Position numbers and translations under genes: made by a program. Below are positions 15,586-23,457 of a DNA stretch of 64,000 nucleotides, in pieces (positions within the stretch are counted from its first letter, which is position 1; each line of letters opens with the position of its first letter). The stretch covers positions 1,488,001-1,552,000 of the forward strand of contig NZ_JABBGH010000001.1 in assembly GCF_012927305.1 (NCBI RefSeq), given 5' to 3'. The notes under the pieces were generated by a model. That model was not told the origin of the DNA. It worked only from the letters and a program-made list of their open reading frames with translations, and ran no database searches. This stretch comes from Hymenobacter polaris. GTDB taxonomy: Bacteria; Bacteroidota; Bacteroidia; Cytophagales; Hymenobacteraceae.

Positions 15586-16497
15586 TTATCGGGTAAAAGA
15601 AGCCCGAAACTCCCCTGGCGATACCTGCGTCTTCGTCTTAAATAACTTGCTAAACGAGGGCACGTGCTCAAACCCCAGCTCGTAGGCAATTTCGCTGACC
15701 GTCAGGCTGGTCGTGGATAGCTTTTCCTTGGCCTTGGCAATGAGCTGGGCGTGAATGTGCTGCTGGGTATTCTGGCCCGTTAGCAGGCGCAGGATGTTGC
15801 TCAGGTACTTGGGCGACAGGTGCAGGCCGTCGGCTACGTACTGCACGGTGGGCAGGCCCCTTTCCGCCAGGTTATCGCTATTGAAATGGGCGTGCAGCAG
15901 AGTTTCCAGCCGTTCGAGCACTTCATGGTTGGCCTTTTCGCGGGTGATGAACTGACGGTTATAAAACCGGTCGGCGTAATTCAGCAAGCCCTCGATTTGC
16001 GAGATAATAATGGACTTGCTGAATCGGTCGATGGGGGAATTACATTCCTGCTCAATGGCCAGAATAATATTCGTAATAGTCGCTTCTTCCTTAGCCGACA
16101 AAAACAAGCCCTCGTGGAGCGAATAATCCCAAAAATCGTAGTTTTTAATGGTTTTGGCCAGCGGCGTATTCCAGATAAAATCGGGGTGGATATAAATCAC
16201 CCAACCCGATTTTTCCACGGCTTCGGCTTTGTTGGCTACCGCGGAGCTAAATACTTGGCGGGGTGCCATAAACGACAAAATGCCCTCGTTGAAGTCAAAC
16301 GAATGCTGCCCGTATTTGAACGCCACGTTGTGCATTCGCTTGACGGAAATGGAGTAAAAATCCAGCAGCATCGTGACTGGCTCTTCCTCCTCGCGGGGCG
16401 GCACGGCCCCCACATCCACCACGCTGAGCAGCGGATGTTGGGGCTTGGGCAGGCGCACGAATTCGTGGAATTCGCTTATCGTTTTGAAATGCCTCAT
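15586..16497 (-). CDS. AraC-family transcriptional regulator
   Basis: 303 residues with the same plan as the regulator at 3717-4631: an N-terminal sensor part beginning HFKTISEFHEFVRLPKP and containing HPLLSVVDVG, and a C-terminal double HTH (GLHLSPKYLSNILRLLTGQN, then TVSEIAYELGFEHVPSFSKL and FKTKTQVSPGEFR). The two proteins are clear paralogues. The ATG overlaps the stop of the upstream oxidoreductase gene by four bases (ATGA), so the two are translationally coupled and the regulator probably controls that operon. Its GC is visibly lower than that of its neighbours, as is usual for regulators here. The effector is unknown. Confidence 0.93.
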   Translation of the reverse strand: MRHFKTISEFHEFVRLPKPQHPLLSVVDVGAVPPREEEEPVTMLLDFYSISVKRMHNVAFKYGQHSFDFNEGILSFMAPRQVFSSAVANKAEAVEKSGWVIYIHPDFIWNTPLAKTIKNYDFWDYSLHEGLFLSAKEEATITNIILAIEQECNSPIDRFSKSIIISQIEGLLNYADRFYNRQFITREKANHEVLERLETLLHAHFNSDNLAERGLPTVQYVADGLHLSPKYLSNILRLLTGQNTQQHIHAQLIAKAKEKLSTTSLTVSEIAYELGFEHVPSFSKLFKTKTQVSPGEFRASFTR

Positions 16498-17468
16498 GCG
16501 GGCGCGTTTTCGGGGCGGATTTCCAGCACCAATTTACCGCGCACGTGCCAGGTTTCGCTTTCGCGGTGGGCGGCGGCCACCTCCGCCAGCGGATACACCC
16601 GGCTGACCACTACCTGCACCTGGCCGGCGTCGATGAGTTGGGCAATTTCGGTTAGCCAGTCTTGCCGGGGCTGGTTGGGCGCCATTTCGCCGGTGGCCTG
16701 CTTCTGGGCCAGGGCGGCCCGCACGGCTTCGTCAAACGGCGCATCGACGTTGACGCTCACGAAGATGCCGCCGGGCTTGAGCACGGCCACCGCCTTGAGG
16801 CGCTCGCGGTTGTCGCGCTGGGGCGAGGCTTCCAGCACCACGTCCACGTCGCGCACCAGCTCCTCAAACGGCTGGCCCCGGTAGTCGAGCGCCTCATCGG
16901 CCCCCAACTGCTTGACGTAGTCGAGGTTGCCGGCCGAGGCGAGGCCGATAACGTAGGCCCCCTTGGCCTTGGCAAACTGCACCGCGAAGCCCCCTACCCC
17001 CCCCGAGGCCCCCTGAATGAGCACGCGCTGGCCGGCCCGCACCTGGCCGTGGCCGAACAGGCCCGTCCAGGCCGTGAGGCCGGCCAGCGGCACGCCCGCC
17101 GCCTCGATGAAGCTGAGGCGCTGGGGCTTGCGGGCAAACTGGCTGGCCTTGGCCGCGCAATACTCGGCGTAGCTGCCGTTGCCGGGGAAGTTGGGCACCC
17201 CGTACACGGCATCGCCGGGCTGAAAGCCGGTGACCGCGCTCCCGACTTCGGCCACCACGCCGGCCGCATCCCACCCTAGGGTCAGCGGCAGGGTCAAAAA
17301 CGACCGCATCGCCTCGTTGCTACCGTTTCGAATTACCCAATCGACCGGGTTTACGCCGCTGGCATACACGCTAATCAGTAACTCATCGGCCGCCGGCACG
17401 GGGCGCGGGGCATCTACTAGCTGGAGCACTTCCGGGCCGCCAAAGGCCTTGATTGTTACTGCTTTCAT
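16494..17468 (-). CDS. NADP-dependent quinone/zinc-type alcohol dehydrogenase-like oxidoreductase (MDR superfamily)
   Basis: 324 residues from the ATG at 17468 (MKAVTIKAFGGPEVLQLVDA); the 29-codon extension to 17555 is not family-like. The N-terminal GroES-like domain (1-125) shows VNPVDWVIRNG and LGWDAAGVVAEVG. The Rossmann domain follows with VLIQGASGGVGGFAVQFAKA, the AxGGVG nucleotide-binding loop of quinone oxidoreductases. Catalytic zinc ligands are lacking, as in the quinone reductase branch. It would reduce quinones or enones with NADPH. The stop overlaps the start of an AraC-type regulator. Upstream, 17469-17716 (248 bp) contains no supported feature. Confidence 0.92.
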   Translation of the reverse strand: MKAVTIKAFGGPEVLQLVDAPRPVPAADELLISVYASGVNPVDWVIRNGSNEAMRSFLTLPLTLGWDAAGVVAEVGSAVTGFQPGDAVYGVPNFPGNGSYAEYCAAKASQFARKPQRLSFIEAAGVPLAGLTAWTGLFGHGQVRAGQRVLIQGASGGVGGFAVQFAKAKGAYVIGLASAGNLDYVKQLGADEALDYRGQPFEELVRDVDVVLEASPQRDNRERLKAVAVLKPGGIFVSVNVDAPFDEAVRAALAQKQATGEMAPNQPRQDWLTEIAQLIDAGQVQVVVSRVYPLAEVAAAHRESETWHVRGKLVLEIRPENAPA

Positions 17469-17716
17469 GCGAGCTTTTTTTCTGGTTGATGACGATACAA
17501 AGGTCATCAACCCCCGAAAAGCAGGCTTACGCAAAATGCCCTTTGTCTTAGCCAAAATGCCGCCGCCCGGCCCCGGCCGCTAGCCCGCCGCCCGCCAGCA
17601 ACCCCAGGCTGCCCGTAGCGGCTAGGGCAGCCAGGTGGCAGAGGTAGCGGGGCAGGCGGGCGCGTGGTGGGGAGGTGGGCATGGCAATCGAATTGATATT
17701 ATTACCTCTTACTTCC

Positions 17717-18610
17717 CTACTGCAAATCACACAATACTTTAACCGGGTACTTTTCTTGCTGAAATATTTTTATGTGATTTTCTAAATCACTAAAAATATT
17801 TTCAAACCTATCAAAGCTGCTTTCATAGCCAAATGAACCCATTCTCTTAAGCCCGTCCACTATCTTTAGCGTACCAACCCTTTCAAATTTTTCTTTGAAA
17901 TTGATAAAATCCTTGTGGTCTACCGCGTGCATAATTAACCCGAAAAAGAAATTACAATCGCCACCTGAAAGACTCCAGATTCTATCAATTCCTGGCTGCA
18001 TTTCCCTCACAGTCTGCGGGTCGTAGCTACTACCGATTGTTCTACCCAATATTTCTTCATTTATCATATCTTCCACTGCTGGTTTTTTATTCGAGTTGTA
18101 GGTTGTCGGAACCAGAATATAATTACACTGCCCTCTGTATTGGTCTATCGACGTGCAAATGACCGCCCTATAGTTTCCGTCTTCGAGTTGAAATGTCAGT
18201 AAGTCGTCGGGGCTAAAATACAGGTTTGTTATTTTTCTATACTTCTTCTTCGCCCTTGGCGTCGTTTTTACCTGGCTTATCTTCTTCCAAAATTTATCTA
18301 GTTCTTTTTGCCTTGCTTTACCAGCCTTTTCATCGTGACTAGCCCACTCCTTCACGCAAGCTCCTTTAGTTAGAACTGACTTAATATAAACTAATTTTTC
18401 CTCATTCATTTGACCGATTTCCCATAGAGCTAGCGCGCAAGCTGTAACGTAAATCTCATTATCAAAATCATCAAAGTAATCACTCTGAACAAGCGGAAAT
18501 TCTTTATCTATAACATCGAATTCAGCACCGATATCATACAAGTCCATCATACCCCAATAAGTATCGTGAGCAGTATCGCCATCAATTATTTTAACTCCAT
18601 CCGTTGCCAT
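17717..18610 (-). CDS. AT-rich hypothetical protein, resembles DUF4259/Imm26-type immunity-like proteins
   Basis: A 297-residue protein in a block of clearly lower GC than the rest of the window, with codon use (AAA, AAT, TTT) unlike its neighbours. The N-terminal part has GDTAHDTYWGMMDLYDIG and later VTACALALWEIGQM, a layout seen in proteins related to DUF4259. After a Lys-rich linker comes YFSPDDLLTFQLEDGNYRAV, which resembles the small beta domain of Imm26-type immunity proteins. The last third is unrecognised. The similarity is by eye and uncertain. No toxin gene lies next to it. The compositional break at both ends suggests recent transfer. It is divergent from the FAD-dependent dehydrogenase. 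Confidence 0.75.
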   Translation of the reverse strand: MATDGVKIIDGDTAHDTYWGMMDLYDIGAEFDVIDKEFPLVQSDYFDDFDNEIYVTACALALWEIGQMNEEKLVYIKSVLTKGACVKEWASHDEKAGKARQKELDKFWKKISQVKTTPRAKKKYRKITNLYFSPDDLLTFQLEDGNYRAVICTSIDQYRGQCNYILVPTTYNSNKKPAVEDMINEEILGRTIGSSYDPQTVREMQPGIDRIWSLSGGDCNFFFGLIMHAVDHKDFINFKEKFERVGTLKIVDGLKRMGSFGYESSFDRFENIFSDLENHIKIFQQEKYPVKVLCDLQ

Positions 18611-18711
18611 TACTGTCTTTTTCTAAAGTTATTTATGCTACTTGTGTTACTTAGGCCGGCTAACATAGCAGCCGCAAGTATAAGCCAACCCACCCATCCC
18701 GCCCCCCATCG

Positions 18712-18719
18712 TAAATTTG
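18712..18719 (+). promoter_or_regulatory. Candidate -7 element for the FAD-dependent dehydrogenase
   Basis: TAAATTTG matches the Bacteroidota -7 consensus TAnnTTTG exactly and lies 36 bases before the ATG at 18756. No TTG is found at the expected -33 spacing. Confidence 0.4.
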
Positions 18720-18755
18720 CGCTTGCTTAACGGCTAACTCCCGTTCGCCTGCTGT

Positions 18756-20333
18756 ATGAAACACGAACTAGACCTGGCCCTCGCCCCCGAGGTAGCCTAC
18801 GACGAGCTGGCCCGCTACGCGGCCATTTTGGCCGCCGCCGGCCTGCGCCCCGGCGAAGCCGATTTTGTGCACATCCGCAAGCGCTCGCTCGATGCGCGGG
18901 GCCGCCGGCCGCTCATCCGCCTGCGGGCCGACGTATACGACCGCGCCACGCCCGCCCCCGCCCGCGAGCTGCTGGGGCCGTGGTTTGAATACCCCGACGT
19001 GCGGCAGGCGCGGCAGCGGGTGCTCATCGTGGGGGCCGGGCCGGCGGGGCTGTTTGCGGCGCTGCGCTGCATCGAGTTGGGCATCCGGCCCATCGTGCTG
19101 GAGCGCGGCAAGGACGTGCGCACCCGCCGCCGCGACCTGGCCGCCCTTAATAAGGAGCACCTCGTGCACCCAGACTCCAACTACTGCTTTGGCGAGGGCG
19201 GCGCGGGCACCTACTCCGATGGCAAGCTCTATACCCGCGCCACCAAGCGCGGCGACGTGGGCCGCATCTTGCGGCGGCTGGTGCAGCACGGCGCCACCCC
19301 CGATATCCTGGTCGATGCCCACCCCCACATCGGCACCAACAAGCTGCCCGCCGTGGTGCAGAGCCTGCGCGATGCCATCATCGAGGCCGGCGGCGAGGTG
19401 CGGTTTGAGACGCGGGTCGAAGATTTAATCTTGGAAAACAACCGCTTGCGCGGGGTGGTCACGCAGACTGGTGAAGCCCTGGAGGCCGAGGCCACCGTGC
19501 TGGCCACCGGCCACTCGGCCCGCGACATCTACGAGCTGCTGCACCGGCGCGGGGTAGCGATTGAGGCTAAGCCCTTCGCCCTAGGGGTGCGCGTGGAGCA
19601 CCCGCAAAGCCTGATTGACGCGGCGCAGTACGGGCAACCCGAGCGGGGCATCTTGCCGGCCGCCAGCTACGCGCTGGTCGAGCAAACCAAGGTGCGCGAC
19701 GCCCAGCGCGGCGTGTTCTCGTTTTGCATGTGCCCGGGCGGCTTCATCGTGCCGGCGGCCACCGCGCCCGGCGAGGTGGTGGTAAACGGCATGAGCCCCA
19801 GCCGCCGCGACTCGCGCTTTGCCAACTCGGGCATCGTGGCCGCCGTGGAGCTGGCCGACATGGACGTGGCCCGCCACGGCGCGCTGGCCGGCCTGCGCTG
19901 GCAGCAGGAAATAGAGCAGCGCGCCTGCCAGCTGGCGGGCAATACCCAGCTAGCCCCCGCCCAGCGCCTAGGTGACTTTTTGCAGCAGAAGCTGTCCCCT
20001 ACCCTGCTCGAAACCAGCTACCAGCCCGGCCTGGTGCCCGTGGAAATGGACGCCGTGCTCGGCCCCGCCCTCAGCGAGCGGCTGCGGCAGGGCTTCCGCG
20101 CCTTCGGCCGCAAGATTCCCGGTTTTGCCACCAACGCGGCCCAGATTGTGGGTGTCGAGAGCCGCACCTCGTCGCCGGTGCGCATCCCGCGCGACCACCA
20201 TACCCTAGGGCACCCGGTGGTGGCCGGCCTCTACCCCTGCGGCGAGGGTGCGGGCTACGCGGGCGGCATCGTGAGCGCCGCCATGGACGGGGAACGGGTG
20301 GCGGAGGCGCTGGCAGTGGCGGCGCGGCATTAG
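18756..20333 (+). CDS. FAD-dependent dehydrogenase (uncharacterised COG2509-type)
   Basis: 525 residues. An N-terminal region of about 85 residues (with FVHIRKRSLDARGR) precedes the FAD-binding Rossmann motif VLIVGAGPAGLFAALRCIEL. The family-specific block CFGEGGAGTYSDGKLYTR follows, then LATGHSARDIYELLHRRGVA and a C-terminal FAD loop GLYPCGEGAGYAGGIVSAAM. This architecture matches the large uncharacterised FAD-dependent dehydrogenases found across bacteria; the substrate is unknown. The gene stands alone with its own candidate promoter. A hairpin repeat follows the stop. Confidence 0.9.
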   Translation: MKHELDLALAPEVAYDELARYAAILAAAGLRPGEADFVHIRKRSLDARGRRPLIRLRADVYDRATPAPARELLGPWFEYPDVRQARQRVLIVGAGPAGLFAALRCIELGIRPIVLERGKDVRTRRRDLAALNKEHLVHPDSNYCFGEGGAGTYSDGKLYTRATKRGDVGRILRRLVQHGATPDILVDAHPHIGTNKLPAVVQSLRDAIIEAGGEVRFETRVEDLILENNRLRGVVTQTGEALEAEATVLATGHSARDIYELLHRRGVAIEAKPFALGVRVEHPQSLIDAAQYGQPERGILPAASYALVEQTKVRDAQRGVFSFCMCPGGFIVPAATAPGEVVVNGMSPSRRDSRFANSGIVAAVELADMDVARHGALAGLRWQQEIEQRACQLAGNTQLAPAQRLGDFLQQKLSPTLLETSYQPGLVPVEMDAVLGPALSERLRQGFRAFGRKIPGFATNAAQIVGVESRTSSPVRIPRDHHTLGHPVVAGLYPCGEGAGYAGGIVSAAMDGERVAEALAVAARH

Positions 20334-20349
20334 AACCCATTTGTTTTAT

Positions 20350-20450
20350 AATCGTTGTCATGCTGACGAAGGAAGCATCTTGTCAGGTCGGAACGGCTAG
20401 CCCTGTTCTACCCTGACAAGATGCTTCCTTCGTCAGCATGACAAACGATT
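20350..20450. repeat. Inverted repeat with related ends (GTCATGCTGACGAAGG type)
   Basis: AATCGTTGTCATGCTGACGA and onward through AGGAAGCATCTTGTCAG is mirrored after a loop of about 24 bases, with one extra A in the right flank. It shares the outer GTCATGCTGA and an inner GAAGCATCT with the main repeat family but differs between them. Confidence 0.85.
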
Positions 20451-20464
20451 TTTAACTTATCGAC

Positions 20465-20827
20465 ATGAAAACCTTAGTCCTAGGTGCCACCGACAACCCC
20501 GACCGCTACGCCTACCGCGCCGTGCACCAGCTCAAGCGCCACGGACACGAAGTAGTGCCAGTGGGCATCCGCAAAGGCCAGGTGGCCGGCCTCGACATCC
20601 ACACTGACCGGCCGCAAGAGGCTGGTATTGATACCGTAACGCTGTACGTGGGCCCGCAAAACCAACCCGGCTGGTACGACTATATCCTGGGCCTGAAGCC
20701 GCGCCGCATCATCTTCAATCCCGGCACCGAAAACCCCGAGCTGGAGCAGAAAGCCCAGGCCGCCGGTATCCAAACCGAGGAGGCCTGCACGCTGGTGATG
20801 CTCAGCGTGGGACAGTATGAGAAGTGA
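20465..20827 (+). CDS. CoA-binding domain protein (YccU-like)
   Basis: A 120-residue single Rossmann-like domain. It starts MKTLVLGATDNPDRYAYRAV, then has HEVVPVGIRKGQVAGLDIH, a TVTLYVGPQN strand, and ends with RRIIFNPGTENPELEQKA followed by GIQTEEACTLVML. This is the CoA_binding_2 pattern of small proteins such as YccU. The family is thought to bind CoA or a nucleotide cofactor; no reaction is assigned. It lies between two hairpin repeats and is probably monocistronic. Confidence 0.9.
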   Translation: MKTLVLGATDNPDRYAYRAVHQLKRHGHEVVPVGIRKGQVAGLDIHTDRPQEAGIDTVTLYVGPQNQPGWYDYILGLKPRRIIFNPGTENPELEQKAQAAGIQTEEACTLVMLSVGQYEK

Positions 20828-20857
20828 GGTGCGTCCTTAGAGAAGAGAGCATCACCG

Positions 20858-20960
20858 AAAACAAAAGCACGTCATGCTGAGCTTGCCGAAGCATCTCTAC
20901 CGCGCCAGTCGTACCCAGTAGAGATGCTTCGGCAAGCTCAGCATGACGTGCTTTTGTTTT
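20858..20960. repeat. Inverted repeat, GTCATGCT family, copy 4
   Basis: This is the longest-paired copy: AAAACAAAAGCACGTCATGC through GAGCTTGCCGAAGCATCTCTAC is mirrored exactly, giving arms of about 43 bp around a short loop. It lies between two plus-strand genes and could act as a terminator for the CoA-binding gene, since a T-rich run follows. Confidence 0.92.
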
Positions 20961-21064
20961 TTCGACAGCACAGTGCTAGCGGCTTGCAATGCAACGCCGA
21001 CAGGCCCTAGGGGCACTGCTCAGCTTCAGGGCGCGTGGTAGCACTGTAGCACTCCGGTAATTAG

Positions 21065-21098
21065 TTGGTTTATTCAACGCGCCTAGCCGCTACTTTTG
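21065..21098 (+). promoter_or_regulatory. Candidate Bacteroidota promoter for the M20 amidohydrolase
   Basis: TTG (21065-21067), a 23-base spacer, then TACTTTTG (21091-21098) matches TTG-N17-23-TAnnTTTG. The -7 element ends 24 bases before the ATG at 21123. Confidence 0.55.
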
Positions 21099-21122
21099 GG
21101 CAATTCCCAACCAGTTGATTGC

Positions 21123-22565
21123 ATGAAAAAACATTACCTCCTAGGCCTCCTGCTTGGCGCCGGGCTGCTGGCGTTTCGGCCGGCCCCTGCCCCCCCGGCC
21201 GCGCCTCTGAAGGCCGAGGCCCTGCAAGACCTGCAGGCGCACTACGCCGACTACCGCCAGCTGGCCCAGCGCATTTGGGGCTTTGCGGAGGTGGGCTACA
21301 AGGAAACCCAGAGCTCGGCGCTGCTGCAAAAGACCCTGCGCGACCACGGCTTTGCGGTGCAGGCGGGCGTGGCGGGCATCCCCACGGCCTTCGTGGCCAC
21401 GTATGGCAGCGGGCAGCCGGTCATCGGCATTCTGGCCGAGTACGACGCGCTGCCGGGCCTTTCGCAGCAGGCGGTGGCCGAGAAAACGCCCATTGCCGGC
21501 CAGAATGCCGGCCACGGCTGCGGCCACAACCTGTTTGGCACGGCCAGCGTGGCTACGGGCCTGGAGCTGCAAAAGCTGCTGAAGGAAGGCAAGCTGCACG
21601 GCACGGTGAAGGTATTCGGCTGCCCGGCCGAGGAGGGCGGCAGCGGCAAGGTGTATATGGTGCGCGAGGGCCTGTTCAACGGCGTGGACGCGGTGCTGCA
21701 CTGGCACCCCGCCAGCGAGAACGCCACCATGGCTGGCAAGTACATCGCCAACGTCTCGGCCAAGTTCCGCTTCCATGGGGTGGCGGCGCACGCGGCGGCG
21801 GCCCCCGAGCGCGGCCGCAGCGCCCTCGACGGCGTGGAGGCAATGGACAACATGGCCAACATGCTGCGCGAGCACGTGCCCCAGGAAACGCGCATCCACT
21901 ACGTCATCACCAGCGGCGGCAAGGCGCCCAACGTGGTGCCCGACTTCGCGGAGGTGTACTACTACGTGCGCCACCCCAACCGGGCCGACGCGCAAGCTGT
22001 GTTCGAGCGCCTGGTGAAAACCGCCGAGGGCGCGGCCCTGGGCACCGGCACCACCATGGACTACGAAATCATCGGCGGCACCCACGACCTACTCGTCAAC
22101 GAAACCCTGGCCCACGACCTGCAGCAGAATCTGGAGCAGGTGGGCGGTGCCAGCTACACGCCCGAGGAAATGGCCTTTGGCCAGAAAATCCAGGCCTCCC
22201 TAGGGGCACCCGCACCGCCGGTGGCGCAGGCCGCGCAGGTGCAGCCCTACCTGGCCCGCGACCTGGGCGGCAGCAGCGACGTGGGCGACGTAAGCTACGT
22301 GGTGCCCACCGTGGGCCTGACGGCCGCCACCTGGATACCCGGCACGCCCGCCCACAGCTGGCAGGCCGTGGCGTGCAGCGGCCTTGAAATCGGCAGCAAG
22401 GGGATGCTGGTAGCCGCTAAAACCATGACCCTCACCGCCATCGACCTCTTCACCCAGCCCGAGCTGGTGGCGAAGGCCAAAGATGAACTGAAGCAGAAAG
22501 TCGGCGGCTACGTGTACAAGCCCCTGCTCGGCAACCGCCAGCCGGCCCTCAACTACCGCGACTAG
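21123..22565 (+). CDS. M20-family amidohydrolase, exported (AbgB-like)
   Basis: 480 residues from the ATG at 21123, which gives a signal peptide (HYLLGLLLGAGLLAFRP). Metal-binding motifs are NAGHGCGHNLFGTA and GCPAEEGGSGKVYMV, and VLHWHP with a later Asp/His pair complete the site. A dimerisation domain is inserted near residues 200-320. The closest type is the p-aminobenzoyl-glutamate hydrolase/indole-acetyl amino acid hydrolase branch (M20D). It would cleave an N-acyl amino acid amide outside the cytoplasm; the substrate is unknown. It has its own promoter and is followed by a repeat and a strong terminator, so it is monocistronic. Confidence 0.92.
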   Translation: MKKHYLLGLLLGAGLLAFRPAPAPPAAPLKAEALQDLQAHYADYRQLAQRIWGFAEVGYKETQSSALLQKTLRDHGFAVQAGVAGIPTAFVATYGSGQPVIGILAEYDALPGLSQQAVAEKTPIAGQNAGHGCGHNLFGTASVATGLELQKLLKEGKLHGTVKVFGCPAEEGGSGKVYMVREGLFNGVDAVLHWHPASENATMAGKYIANVSAKFRFHGVAAHAAAAPERGRSALDGVEAMDNMANMLREHVPQETRIHYVITSGGKAPNVVPDFAEVYYYVRHPNRADAQAVFERLVKTAEGAALGTGTTMDYEIIGGTHDLLVNETLAHDLQQNLEQVGGASYTPEEMAFGQKIQASLGAPAPPVAQAAQVQPYLARDLGGSSDVGDVSYVVPTVGLTAATWIPGTPAHSWQAVACSGLEIGSKGMLVAAKTMTLTAIDLFTQPELVAKAKDELKQKVGGYVYKPLLGNRQPALNYRD

Positions 22566-22592
22566 CGCGGGCTATTACCACAATTATCGTCT

Positions 22593-22679
22593 GTCATTGC
22601 GAGCGCAGCGCGGCAATCGCACCAGCACAATGTTCGGATGCCGTCCGGATTGCGATTGCGGCGCTGCGCTCGCAATGAC
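22593..22679. repeat. Inverted repeat, GTCATTGCGAG type
   Basis: GTCATTGCGAGCGCAGCGC onward to GGCAATCGCA pairs with TGCGATTGCGGCGCTGCGCT and CGCAATGAC. The GTCATTGCGAG...CTCGCAATGAC palindrome is a form seen in many bacterial genomes. It lies downstream of the M20 gene, before the terminator. Confidence 0.88.
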
Positions 22680-22708
22680 AAGTGAGCACAGTCCTTCCGC
22701 CAACCTTC

Positions 22709-22736
22709 GCCCCGCCCACCCCGGCGGGGCTTTTTT
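22709..22736 (+). terminator. Rho-independent terminator after the M20 amidohydrolase
   Basis: GCCCCGCC (22709-22716) pairs perfectly with GGCGGGGC (22723-22730) around a 6-base loop and is followed by TTTTTT. It lies about 145 bases past the stop codon, beyond the intergenic repeat. Confidence 0.92.
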
Positions 22737-22833
22737 GTACAAAAAACTTTCCGCTCTGGGCAACCCCTAGGCCCTAGGCGGCATCTAACGCCCCAACCAC
22801 CTGCCTTTCTGCCCAAACGCTACTTTCCACGCT

Positions 22834-23373
22834 GTGACCGATGCTGACCTGATTGCCGCCTGCCTGCGCGGCGACCCCCGCGCCCAGCGCCAGCTCTACA
22901 ACCAGTTTGCGGGGCTGATGCTGACCGTGTGCCGCCGCTACCTCAAGCGGCCCGAAGATGCCGAGGAAGCCCTGCTGCTGGGTTTCGCCAAGGTGTTTCA
23001 GGCGCTGCCCACGTTTCGGCAGGAGGGCTCGTTTGAGGGGTGGGTGCGGCGCATCATGGTCAACCAGGCCCTGATGGAGCTGCGCCGCCGCGAGCCGCTT
23101 ACCCTTTCGTTCGAGGACTTTGCGCAGCCCGAAAATCTGGCCGCGACCCCCGCTACCGCTGACACCCAGCTGCAAGCCGAGGAGCTGCTGGCCCTACTGC
23201 AGGCGCTGCCCGCCGGCTACCGCACCGTGTTCAACCTCTACGCTCTGGAAGGCTACTCGCACCCCGAGATAGCCGAGCTGCTGGGCATCACGGAGGGCAC
23301 CAGCAAGTCGCAGCTCAGCAAGGCGCGGGCCCTGCTGCAGCGGCGAATTAGTCCTTCCACGATTAATAGCTAG
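22834..23373 (+). CDS. ECF-type RNA polymerase sigma factor
   Basis: A 179-residue sigma-70 family member with region 2 (RQLYNQFAGLMLTVCRRYLK, then DAEEALLLGFAKVFQALPTF and GWVRRIMVNQALMELRRR) and region 4 (YRTVFNLYALEGYSHPEIAE, LLGITEGTSKSQLSKARALL). The GTG start at 22834 directly precedes the conserved DADLIAACLRGD, as in other Bacteroidota ECF factors. Regions 1 and 3 are absent, as expected. The next gene encodes a membrane protein with anti-sigma-like placement, so the pair is probably a sigma/anti-sigma unit that responds to an envelope signal. The regulon is unknown; the barrel protein at 24625 may belong to it. Confidence 0.95.
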   Translation: MTDADLIAACLRGDPRAQRQLYNQFAGLMLTVCRRYLKRPEDAEEALLLGFAKVFQALPTFRQEGSFEGWVRRIMVNQALMELRRREPLTLSFEDFAQPENLAATPATADTQLQAEELLALLQALPAGYRTVFNLYALEGYSHPEIAELLGITEGTSKSQLSKARALLQRRISPSTINS

Positions 23374-23457
23374 CAGCGCACAGCTTAGTAGTATAGGCTA
23401 CTGAGCGTTGTTGAATAAATTTAGAGCAGAGAGCTTTCTAAAAATTAGCAAGTACGA

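Noticed and set aside
15466..15590. A minus-strand stretch reading as a short peptide (about 40 residues) in the 15327-15585 gap
   Set aside because: It has no ATG, GTG or TTG in a sensible place and alternative frames read equally well, so a gene remnant cannot be supported.
17548..17682. A small minus-strand frame encoding about 44 residues with one hydrophobic stretch
   Set aside because: No start context, homology or coupling supports it; hydrophobic short frames arise by chance in Ala/Leu-rich sequence.
21141..22085. A 314-codon minus-strand frame across the M20 gene
   Set aside because: It has His/Val/Leu-rich composition typical of antisense of a GC-rich gene and no domain; the plus-strand frame has the metal motifs.
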